A stretch of 64,000 bases of DNA from Leptobacterium flavescens (GTDB taxonomy: Bacteria > Bacteroidota > Bacteroidia > Flavobacteriales > Flavobacteriaceae), in NCBI RefSeq assembly GCF_010671605.1, contig NZ_JAABOO010000002.1, positions 682,001-746,000 of the forward strand. The letters run 5' to 3'. Positions 46,275 to 53,224 of this stretch are shown in pieces. The notes under the pieces are model-generated. The model searched no databases. It was not told the origin of the DNA and saw only the letters and a list, made by a program, of their open reading frames with translations. The position numbers and the translations under genes are program-made. The number at the start of each line of letters is the position of its first letter. Position 1 is the stretch's first letter.

Positions 46275-47405
46275 ATGTTAAAAAAATACCTGAAACGCTT
46301 TATTCTTCTTCTGTTTTTCTTTGTTATCCTTCTTGCTCTTTTCCTCAGGATACGTTACGGAGGAGGAAAGGAATATACCGATGTTTCCACCGCTCCCATC
46401 TATACCGAAGCACAGACAGAGCTGTTTTTCTCCTATGAGGAACCCATCGGCAATATAGCAGTAAGCAGGGACAGCACCGACCAGCGGGTATTTTTCAGTA
46501 TTCATCCCGAAAGCAGGCCAAAAACAAACAAACTGATGGTTATTAAAAACGGAAAGGCTTCACCCTATCCGGATGCCGAAAGCCAATCCTCTCTTTTTAA
46601 AACGGTGTTAGGTGTTTTTGTGGATGACCAACAACGATTATGGACCATAGATCACGGGAACCACGGTTTTGATCCCGTAAAACTTTTAGCTTTCGATCTG
46701 AAAACCGATCAAAAGGTACACGAGCATATATTCCCGAAGGCAATAGCACAGACCTTTTCCTTTTTTAATGATCTAAGTGTGAGTCCGGACGGCAACTATG
46801 TTTTTATCTCAGACGTGAGCTTCTTCAGGCGTAATCCAGCCATTGTAGTTTACAATATCAAAACAGGAAAAAGCCGCAGAATACTTGAAGGTCATGAGGC
46901 AGTAAAGGACGAAGGTTATGTTCCGGTTACTCCTGCCCGTAAGATGCGATTTGCGGGAGGCCTGGTAGATCTGCTTATCGGAGTAGACGGACTGGATGTT
47001 ACAAAAGATGGCAAATACCTCTATTTTGCTGCTATGGGGCATTCCAAACTCTACAGGATCCCGGTAAAAACCGCTACTGATTTTGATTTACCTGAGGAAG
47101 AAATCGATGCTGCTGTGGAACTTGTGGGAGTTAAACCGCTGAGCGACGGGATACGAACCGACTTTAACGGCAATGTTTACATTACCGATATAGAACATAA
47201 CGGGGTATATGTACAGGAGCCTTCGGGAAAGGCCTATACATTAATAAAGGACCCTAAAATACGCTGGGCGGATGGATTTTCCCTCGGTGGGGACGGATAT
47301 ATGTACCTGGCAGACAGCGATCTTCCCAATCAGATGCTAAAGAGCAAAAAGCATATGAAAAAGCATGCTCCTTATCATATTTACCGTTTCCCGCTCATAG
47401 ATTGA
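46275..47405 (+). CDS. Major royal jelly-like / SMP-30-like beta-propeller protein
   Basis: This 376-aa protein from ATG 46275 (MLKKYLKRF) begins with one membrane segment (LLLFFFVILLALFLRIRY), so it is membrane-anchored or exported. The rest is a six-bladed propeller of the yellow/royal-jelly family: GVFVDDQQRLWTIDHGNHGFDPVKLLAFDLKT, FFNDLSVSPDGNYVFISDVSFFRRNPAIVVYN, LSDGIRTDFNGNVYITDIEHNGV. Bacterial members are often annotated as L-dopachrome-tautomerase-related or gluconolactonases; catalytic activity is unproven. A longer start (TTG 46194) would overlap the divergent promoter region and is unlikely. Confidence 0.83.
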   Translation: MLKKYLKRFILLLFFFVILLALFLRIRYGGGKEYTDVSTAPIYTEAQTELFFSYEEPIGNIAVSRDSTDQRVFFSIHPESRPKTNKLMVIKNGKASPYPDAESQSSLFKTVLGVFVDDQQRLWTIDHGNHGFDPVKLLAFDLKTDQKVHEHIFPKAIAQTFSFFNDLSVSPDGNYVFISDVSFFRRNPAIVVYNIKTGKSRRILEGHEAVKDEGYVPVTPARKMRFAGGLVDLLIGVDGLDVTKDGKYLYFAAMGHSKLYRIPVKTATDFDLPEEEIDAAVELVGVKPLSDGIRTDFNGNVYITDIEHNGVYVQEPSGKAYTLIKDPKIRWADGFSLGGDGYMYLADSDLPNQMLKSKKHMKKHAPYHIYRFPLID

Positions 47406-47412
47406 TCAGGGT

Positions 47413-47874
47413 TCAGGAAAGGCTGATAGCGGTAGAATTCTTCACCTCTCCTATCATAAAGGTGCTCTGCGTACTCCCTATATGCTGAAGCGTAGTTAGC
47501 TTGGTTACCATAAATTCCCGGTATGCATTCATATCGCTGACAAAGATCTTAAGAATATAATCGTAATCCCCGCTCACATGGTAACATTCCAGTACCTCAT
47601 CCAGTTTAAGCACTTCAGCTTCAAAACGGGTCAGGAAGGATTTGCTGTGCTGCAGCAATTTGATATGGCAGAATACCACGAACGACCTGTTTACTTTTTC
47701 CTTGTTAACCAGTGCCACATATTTAGAGAGCACTCCTTCCTTTTCCAGGCGTTTTATCCGCTCAAAAACCGCGGTTACAGAAAGGTTAAGCTTATAGGAA
47801 AGCTCTTTGTTGGTTCTCTTGCTGTTCTCCTGAAGTAACTCCAGGATCTGTTTATCTATGGCATCGAGTTTCAT
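47413..47874 (-). CDS. Lrp/AsnC-family transcriptional regulator
   Basis: This 153-aa feast/famine regulator has an N-terminal helix-turn-helix (KLDAIDKQILELLQENSKRTNKELSYKLNLSVTAVFERIKRLEKEGVLSKY) and a C-terminal RAM ligand-binding domain (LECYHVSGDYDYILKIFVSDMNAYREFM). It diverges from the methionine gamma-lyase-like gene with a 154-base AT-rich region between, so control of that PLP enzyme gene in response to an amino acid is likely. Not the global Lrp by any sequence evidence here. Confidence 0.92.
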   Translation of the reverse strand: MKLDAIDKQILELLQENSKRTNKELSYKLNLSVTAVFERIKRLEKEGVLSKYVALVNKEKVNRSFVVFCHIKLLQHSKSFLTRFEAEVLKLDEVLECYHVSGDYDYILKIFVSDMNAYREFMVTKLTTLQHIGSTQSTFMIGEVKNSTAISLS

Positions 47875-47908
47875 CTGAAATATTTTCGCTTTTTAGTAAA
47901 AACTATTT

Positions 47909-47916
47909 CAAATGTA
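47909..47916 (-). promoter_or_regulatory. Promoter -7 element for the lrp-type gene
   Basis: TACATTTG on the minus strand (exact TAnnTTTG), 35 bases before the ATG, in the AT-rich region shared with the divergent PLP-enzyme gene. Autoregulation by overlapping operators is possible. Confidence 0.55.
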
Positions 47917-48028
47917 ATTAATATTTTTTTGCATAAATCGATTTAATAAGAAAAATATTCTATATAAATGAATTTGTATTGATTTTTATACTTATATATG
48001 GTTATTTTGATGAATAAACCCATTCATT

Positions 48029-49255
48029 ATGAAATTCAAACCGGCAAACAAGATCCAGGATCTACAGTACTTCGGAGAGTTCGGAGGCGTTAACCCTTCT
48101 ATTTCCGATTCTTCAACCTATACCTTCCTTTCGGCAAAGACCATGTTCGATACTTTTGAAGGAAATACCGAAGGTTGTTATTTATATTCACGTCACTCCT
48201 CCCCTTCCAATCTGTATCTTGGAGAAGCACTGGCAGCAATGGAAGGTACGGAAGCTGCTACCGTAACCGCTTCGGGAATGGGTGCTATTACCGCTGTTAT
48301 CCTTCAGTTTTGCGGAGCAGGTTCTCATATCGTTTCGAGCAGGACGGTCTATGGAGGTACCTATGCCTTTATGAAGAACTTTCTTCCCAAACTAAATATA
48401 CAAACCTCTTTTATCGATATCACCAAGCCCGAAACGGTAGAAGCTTCCATTACGGCAGATACGAAAATGCTGTATTGCGAAGCGGTTAGCAATCCGTTAC
48501 TCGAGATCGCAGATATAAAGGCTTTGGCTGCCATTGCCAAAAAGCATAATATTCCTTTGGTGGTAGACAACACCTTCTCTCCTTTAAATATTGCACCGGC
48601 CGAGCTTGGTGCCGATGTGGTAATACACAGTCTTACAAAGTTCATTAACGGGAGTAGTGATAGCGTGGGCGGTGTGATCTGCGGAAGCCAGGAACTGATC
48701 CTCAGCCTTAAAGATGTTAATGACGGCGCCTGTATGCTATTGGGAAGTACCATGGATAGCCTAAGAGCCTCTTCCATTCTTAAGAATCTCAGAACACTTC
48801 ATATCCGTGTTAAGAAACACAGTGAGAATGCTCTATACCTTGCTCAGCAATTCGAAAAAGACGGACTGAGAGTAGTTTATCCTGGGCTTGAATCGCATCC
48901 GGGTTATAAAAACATGAAAGAACAAATGAATGAAGAATACGGCTTTGGCGGAATGCTCACCATAGACGTAGGTTCTCTGGACAAGGCCAATGCCCTGATG
49001 GAACACATGCAGAATAACAACCTGGGTTATCTGGCGGTAAGTCTAGGTTTTTACAAGACCCTTTTCAGTGCTCCGGGAACTTCTACTTCATCGGAAATAT
49101 CGGAAGAAGAACAGGCAGAAATGGGGCTTACGGACGGTTTAATACGTTTCTCCATCGGCTTGGATAACGATATAGAGCGAACCTACGCTATGATGAAAAA
49201 ATGTATGCAGGATCTGGATATTCTGGAAACCGAAAGCATTTTAAAGGAAGCCTGA
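48029..49255 (+). CDS. Cys/Met-metabolism PLP enzyme, methionine gamma-lyase-like
   Basis: This 408-aa fold-type I enzyme of the trans-sulfuration family has Schiff-base K204 in VIHSLTKFINGSSDSVGG, the phosphate-binding ASGMGAITAVI, YSRHSSPSNLYL near the N-terminus (family YxR motif), and VVDNTFSPL. Candidates are methionine gamma-lyase, cystathionine gamma-lyase or O-acetylhomoserine sulfhydrylase; the adjacent Lrp-type gene and NhaC antiporter suggest catabolic use of an amino acid. It ends within an intrinsic terminator, so it is mostly monocistronic. Confidence 0.88.
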   Translation: MKFKPANKIQDLQYFGEFGGVNPSISDSSTYTFLSAKTMFDTFEGNTEGCYLYSRHSSPSNLYLGEALAAMEGTEAATVTASGMGAITAVILQFCGAGSHIVSSRTVYGGTYAFMKNFLPKLNIQTSFIDITKPETVEASITADTKMLYCEAVSNPLLEIADIKALAAIAKKHNIPLVVDNTFSPLNIAPAELGADVVIHSLTKFINGSSDSVGGVICGSQELILSLKDVNDGACMLLGSTMDSLRASSILKNLRTLHIRVKKHSENALYLAQQFEKDGLRVVYPGLESHPGYKNMKEQMNEEYGFGGMLTIDVGSLDKANALMEHMQNNNLGYLAVSLGFYKTLFSAPGTSTSSEISEEEQAEMGLTDGLIRFSIGLDNDIERTYAMMKKCMQDLDILETESILKEA

Positions 49256-49273
49256 TTTTTTTCAGGCTTTTTT
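49248..49273 (+). terminator. Intrinsic terminator overlapping the PLP-enzyme stop codon
   Basis: An 8-bp stem AAGCCTGA/TCAGGCTT with a 6-base T loop begins inside the last codons and is followed by TTTTTC. Placing the terminator across the stop codon shortens the 3' untranslated region to almost nothing. Confidence 0.8.
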
Positions 49274-49336
49274 CTTTGTACTTGCAAGAAGTCGTTCAAA
49301 ATTGTATTATTACACTTCGAATTTTAAAAATACTTC

Positions 49337-50821
49337 ATGGAAAGTCAAGACATCGTGCCTACAGAACCCCAGGATGAAAAGATTGTAGAAAATAAAGAAT
49401 TGAACATCTGGGAGGCCCTTATTCCGGTTTTTGCTCTTGTTTTAATGCTTTTTTACAATGTTTTCTTTGTTTTTAAAGACGACGCCCTGAGCGGGAGTAA
49501 TCAGTTTATTTTATTAATGGGGGCAGCCGTTGCCGCCATCGTCGGTTTTTGGAACAAAGTATCCTATAAACAAATGCTGGAAGAGGTAGCGCAAAATGTC
49601 AAATCGACTACAGGAGCACTGATCATTCTCTTATTTGTAGGAGCCCTGGCCGGTACCTGGCTTATTAGTGGTATTATTCCTTCCATGATCTATTACGGGC
49701 TCAAAATACTGAATCCCACCATTTTTCTTCCGGCCTGTATTGTTATATGTGCCATCATATCTATTGCTACCGGAAGTAGCTGGACCACTTCGGCTACAGT
49801 GGGTATCGCCCTTATCGGAATTGGAAATACACTCGGTATATCCATGGGGATGACAGCAGGAGCTGTTATTTCGGGAGCATATTTCGGAGATAAGATGTCT
49901 CCTCTTAGCGATACAACAAACCTTGCTCCTGCAATGGCCGGAGGGGAATTGTTCGACCATATTCGCTATATGGCCCTGACCACCGTACCTACCATTGTAG
50001 TTACGCTTATCGTGTTTATTTTAATAGGACTGGGGATAGAAACCACCGGAACTCCTGATATTTCAGATAAACTTATAGCCATAGATCAGGCTTTTAATAT
50101 AAACGGGTGGCTCTTTCTCGTTCCGGCCGTAGTTATCTTTTTAATCGTCAGAAAAACTCCGCCGATCATTGCTTTATTGATCGGAACTCTTTTAGGAGCA
50201 GTTGCCGCCATAATTGCACAACCGGATATCGTTCTTAGCGTTTCGGGAGAAAGTAGTCTGACCTTCAATTCGGCGTATAAAGGTGTTATGAACGCCATGA
50301 CCGTAGATACCGCCGTACAGACCAACAGTGCCGAATTAAACGACCTGTTCTCTTCGGGGGGAATGAACGGAATGCTTAACACCATCTGGCTGATCATCTG
50401 TGCCATGGTTTTCGGAGGGGTTATGGATGCCATCGGAGCTCTTGCTACTATCAGTAAAGCCCTGCTTAATCTGGCTACCAGCACCTTCGGTCTTTTTGCA
50501 AGTACCGTAGCAAGTTGTCTGGCCTTAAACGTTACGGCTTCCGATCAGTACCTGGCTATTGTAGTACCGGGAAAGATGTTCTCCAAGGCGTATAAAGACA
50601 GGAACCTGGCTCCTGAAAACTTAAGTAGGACCCTGGAAGACTCGGGTACGGTAACCTCAGTGCTGATTCCCTGGAATACCTGTGGAGCCTATCAATCGGG
50701 AGTACTCGGTGTTGGTGTAGGTGAGTATTTCTTCTATGCGATCTTCAACTGGCTGAGTCCGTTTATGACCCTGCTTTTTGCAGCATTCAAAATAAAGATC
50801 AAGCAATTGACAACAAAATAA
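49337..50821 (+). CDS. NhaC-family Na+/H+ antiporter
   Basis: This 494-aa transporter has about twelve membrane segments. Typical stretches are SSWTTSATVGIALIGIGNTLGISMGMTAGAVISGAYFGDKMSPLSDTTNLAPAMAGG and NVTASDQYLAIVVPGKMF...PENLSRTLEDSGTVTSVLIPWNTCGAYQSGVLGV, both diagnostic for NhaC. The family includes Na+/H+ antiporters and amine or malate/lactate exchangers (MleN), so exchange of a metabolite from the PLP-enzyme reaction is possible. It is 81 bases downstream of that enzyme beyond a terminator. Confidence 0.92.
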   Translation: MESQDIVPTEPQDEKIVENKELNIWEALIPVFALVLMLFYNVFFVFKDDALSGSNQFILLMGAAVAAIVGFWNKVSYKQMLEEVAQNVKSTTGALIILLFVGALAGTWLISGIIPSMIYYGLKILNPTIFLPACIVICAIISIATGSSWTTSATVGIALIGIGNTLGISMGMTAGAVISGAYFGDKMSPLSDTTNLAPAMAGGELFDHIRYMALTTVPTIVVTLIVFILIGLGIETTGTPDISDKLIAIDQAFNINGWLFLVPAVVIFLIVRKTPPIIALLIGTLLGAVAAIIAQPDIVLSVSGESSLTFNSAYKGVMNAMTVDTAVQTNSAELNDLFSSGGMNGMLNTIWLIICAMVFGGVMDAIGALATISKALLNLATSTFGLFASTVASCLALNVTASDQYLAIVVPGKMFSKAYKDRNLAPENLSRTLEDSGTVTSVLIPWNTCGAYQSGVLGVGVGEYFFYAIFNWLSPFMTLLFAAFKIKIKQLTTK

Positions 50822-50843
50822 AATCACTTTAAAAACTTATAGA

Positions 50844-50878
50844 AAAAGAGGCTGATGACATCATTATCAGCCTCTTTT
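50844..50878 (+). terminator. Intrinsic terminator after nhaC-type gene
   Basis: A perfect 13-bp stem AAAAGAGGCTGAT/ATCAGCCTCTTTT with a 9-base loop is followed by ATTTTT, 22 bases after the stop codon. Confidence 0.87.
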
Positions 50879-50954
50879 ATTTTTAATATAAGCTTTCCTT
50901 ATATAATTATAAACAAATCTAATATCAGATATTTTTTATTAGCGATCTGCGACT

Positions 50955-50962
50955 TACTTTTG
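50955..50962 (+). promoter_or_regulatory. Promoter -7 element for the peroxiredoxin operon
   Basis: TACTTTTG (exact TAnnTTTG) is 33 bases upstream of the peroxiredoxin ATG and after the NhaC terminator, so it probably drives prx-trx and the overlapping small gene. No OxyR-type operator was identified. Confidence 0.62.
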
Positions 50963-50995
50963 CCGGAAATTATTAAAAAATTAAAACCAAAATCA

Positions 50996-51640
50996 ATGGC
51001 ATTTGTAGGTAAAAAATTTCCAAATCTTAATGTGAACGCAATGAATGAAATGGGCGACACATTTTCACTGAATGTTCTGGAAGAAGCAGTAAACAACAAG
51101 AAAAAAGTACTTCTTTTCTGGTATCCAAAAGATTTTACTTTTGTGTGCCCGACAGAGCTACACGCATTTCAGGAAGCCTTACCTGAGTTCGAAAAAAGAA
51201 ATACGATCGTTATAGGTGCGTCTTGCGATACTGCTGAAGTACACTTTGCATGGTTAAACACTTCTAAAGATAACGGAGGTATCGAAGGAGTTACCTACCC
51301 TATCCTTGCTGATTCTAACCGTAACCTGGCTAATATCCTTGGGATCCTTGATCTTCAGAACGAAACTTATAATGAAGATATGGACGCGTTCATCTTTGAA
51401 GGTGATAACGTAACCTACAGGGCTACTTATTTAATAGATGAAGAAGGAACTGTTTTCCACGAAGGTATTAACCATATGCCTGTTGGGAGAAACGTAAACG
51501 AATACCTGAGACTGATCGACGCTTATGCTCACGTTCAGGATCACGGAGAAGTTTGTCCTGCAAACTGGGAAGACGGGAAAGAAGCTATGAAAGCTACAAG
51601 AGACGGAGTAGCAGAATATTTAAGCCACTCTCTTAACTAA
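50996..51640 (+). CDS. 2-Cys peroxiredoxin (AhpC/Prx1 group)
   Basis: Reduces hydrogen peroxide and organic peroxides. From ATG 50996 (MAFVGKKFPNLNVNAMNEMG) it has 214 aa, standard for the group; the longer frame upstream crosses the promoter and is rejected. Peroxidatic C51 is in FWYPKDFTFVCPTE and resolving C187 in GEVCPANW. The C-terminus lacks the YF helix associated with over-oxidation sensitivity, so a robust bacterial type is expected. A thioredoxin gene, its probable reductant, starts 5 bases later. Confidence 0.95.
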   Translation: MAFVGKKFPNLNVNAMNEMGDTFSLNVLEEAVNNKKKVLLFWYPKDFTFVCPTELHAFQEALPEFEKRNTIVIGASCDTAEVHFAWLNTSKDNGGIEGVTYPILADSNRNLANILGILDLQNETYNEDMDAFIFEGDNVTYRATYLIDEEGTVFHEGINHMPVGRNVNEYLRLIDAYAHVQDHGEVCPANWEDGKEAMKATRDGVAEYLSHSLN

Positions 51641-51645
51641 GAAAA

Positions 51646-51960
51646 ATGATACAGGAATTAGATCAGGACAATCTGTCTGAAGTTATCGCTAATAATGAGA
51701 CCGTAGTGGTTCAGTACTCTGCGGGATGGTGTGGTAACTGCAGGATCATGAAACCCAAGTTTAAAAGAATGGCCTCGGAAAACGAGCAGGCTGCTTTTGT
51801 TGTGGTTGATGCGGAAAAATTCCCGGAATCGAGAAAACTTGCCAAAGTGGATAACCTTCCGACTTTCGCAACCTTTAAGAACGGGGCATTCGTAAACCAG
51901 GTACAGACTAATAAACTGGAATCATTAACAGATCTTGTAAATGAAGTTACCGCTAATTAA
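51646..51960 (+). CDS. Thioredoxin-family protein
   Basis: This 104-aa cytoplasmic thioredoxin fold has C29-GN-C32 (SAGWCGNCRIMKPKF) in place of the classical CGPC; the cis-proline is in DNLPTFATF. The altered dipeptide predicts a shifted redox potential. Its start is 5 bases after the peroxiredoxin stop, and its last 20 bases overlap the next small gene. Likely electron donor to the peroxiredoxin. Confidence 0.92.
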   Translation: MIQELDQDNLSEVIANNETVVVQYSAGWCGNCRIMKPKFKRMASENEQAAFVVVDAEKFPESRKLAKVDNLPTFATFKNGAFVNQVQTNKLESLTDLVNEVTAN

Positions 51961-52198
51961 ACAACTGACAAACTTCATTGAAGAGAACGATGAAGATTTT
52001 GTAGTAGAAGCTATCGAGACTTTAGAAGCTATTACGGAAGTCCCTTCCCTTAAAGACGAAGAACTGGATGTAATAGGCGAACTGATCTCCAATATGTACG
52101 GAGCTATTGAGGTTCATAAAAGCATACAGAGCGGAATGGACAAAAAAGAAGCTCTAAACGGATTTATGTCGAGAGTACTTGGATCTATAGATCAATAA
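51941..52198 (+). CDS. Small conserved protein, overlaps thioredoxin gene (possibly DUF6952)
   Basis: This 85-aa acidic helical protein (MKLPLIKQLTNFIEENDEDFVVEAIETLEAITEVPSLKDEELDVIGELISNMYGAIEVHKSIQ) lacks cysteines and signals. Its start ATG lies inside the thioredoxin coding region in another frame (20-base overlap), implying coupled translation. I recall flavobacterial homologues in the same position, possibly catalogued as DUF6952. Function unknown; a role alongside the peroxiredoxin/thioredoxin pair is suggested only by context. Confidence 0.82.
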   Translation: MKLPLIKQLTNFIEENDEDFVVEAIETLEAITEVPSLKDEELDVIGELISNMYGAIEVHKSIQSGMDKKEALNGFMSRVLGSIDQ

Positions 52199-52231
52199 CT
52201 GAGCTCTTTATAAATTCGATGAAAAACATAG

Positions 52232-52261
52232 AAATCCTCTGCAGAAATTCGCAGAGGATTT
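52232..52261 (+). terminator. Intrinsic terminator after the peroxiredoxin-thioredoxin operon
   Basis: A perfect 11-bp stem AAATCCTCTGC/GCAGAGGATTT with an 8-base loop is followed by TCTTTTG, 34 bases after the small gene's stop. Confidence 0.85.
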
Positions 52262-52304
52262 TCTTTTGTATTAAATTTGAATAATTAATTGTAAAAGACG
52301 AAAC

Positions 52305-52811
52305 ATGGCAACAGTTACATTAAAAGGAGATCCGATAAATACCATAGGTAATTTGCCGCAGACGGGAAATAAAGCTCCGGATTTTCAATTAGTAAAAAAC
52401 GATCTGACACACGCCACTCTAAAGGATTTTGAAGGATCTAAAGTGGTTCTCAATATTTTCCCAAGTATAGATACTTCTACCTGCGCTACTTCGGTAAGGA
52501 CCTTTAACCGGGAAGCAAGCGAACTCGAAAATACCAGGGTACTTTGTATCTCCAGGGACCTTCCTTTTGCACAATCGAGGTTTTGCGGAGCAGAAGGGCT
52601 GGAAAATGTGATCAATCTATCCGACTTTAAGAACGGAGCTTTCGGGAAGGACTACGGGCTCGAATTTACCGATGGTCCTTTAGACGGACTTCATTCCAGA
52701 GCGGTTATCGTATTAGATGAAAACGGTATTGTAAAATATACGGAGCAGGTAAATGAGATTGTAGACGAGCCCAATTACAAAGCTGCCCTAGAAGCTCTTC
52801 AGAATGACTAA
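52305..52811 (+). CDS. tpx: Thiol peroxidase
   Basis: Atypical 2-Cys peroxiredoxin of 168 aa, lipid-hydroperoxide peroxidase type. Peroxidatic C60 is in [15 protein letters not shown] and resolving C94 in SRFCGAEG, matching the C61/C95 of E. coli Tpx. Start [15 protein letters not shown] is typical. It overlaps dgkA by 8 bases and heads the conserved tpx-dgkA-ftsK region. Confidence 0.95.
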   Translation: MATVTLKGDPINTIGNLPQTGNKAPDFQLVKNDLTHATLKDFEGSKVVLNIFPSIDTSTCATSVRTFNREASELENTRVLCISRDLPFAQSRFCGAEGLENVINLSDFKNGAFGKDYGLEFTDGPLDGLHSRAVIVLDENGIVKYTEQVNEIVDEPNYKAALEALQND

Positions 52812-53163
52812 TTTTATCATTAAAAGAATAAAGAGCGTAGGATATGCATTTAAGGGTGCTGTTCTGCTGATAACTACCGAAGCCAGTATCAAGGTACAGG
52901 TATTTATGAGTATTCTGGTAACTCTGGCAGGTTTCTATTTTAATATTTCTTCCACAGAATGGCTGATCCAGATCCTTACCATAGGCCTGATCATGAGTGT
53001 GGAAGGTGTAAATACCGCTATTGAAAAAATGGCCGATTTTATCCATCCCGATTTTAATGATAAGATCGGTTTTATAAAGGACATAGCGGCCGGTGCGGTT
53101 TTTATCAGTGCCATTGTGGCCGTTATCGTTGCCTGCATCATCTATCTTCCCAAAATATTTTAA
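52804..53163 (+). CDS. dgkA: Diacylglycerol/undecaprenol kinase
   Basis: This 119-aa integral membrane lipid kinase has three membrane segments. The family signature [13 protein letters not shown]...[19 protein letters not shown] includes the ATP/Mg-binding Glu and Asp residues, and the N-terminal [23 protein letters not shown] is typical. It starts inside the last codons of tpx, 8-base overlap. Substrate (diacylglycerol or undecaprenol) not distinguishable. Confidence 0.93.
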   Translation: MTNFIIKRIKSVGYAFKGAVLLITTEASIKVQVFMSILVTLAGFYFNISSTEWLIQILTIGLIMSVEGVNTAIEKMADFIHPDFNDKIGFIKDIAAGAVFISAIVAVIVACIIYLPKIF

Positions 53164-53172
53164 AAATATATA

Positions 53173-53204
53173 TTGAAGTAAAACGTTAGTAATTTGTATT
53201 TTTG
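53173..53204 (+). promoter_or_regulatory. Promoter for ftsK with flanking inverted repeat
   Basis: TTG (53173-53175), 21 bases, TATTTTTG (53197-53204) fits the Bacteroidota -33/-7 layout. An 8-bp inverted repeat AACGTTAG (53182-53189) / CTAACGTT (53213-53220) brackets the -7 element and could be an operator. Confidence 0.65.
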
Positions 53205-53224
53205 TTTTAAACCTAACGTTGCTA

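Noticed and set aside
50855-50995. Upstream in-frame extension of the peroxiredoxin gene
   Set aside because: It begins inside the preceding terminator and spans the TACTTTTG promoter element; the family N-terminus starts at 50996.
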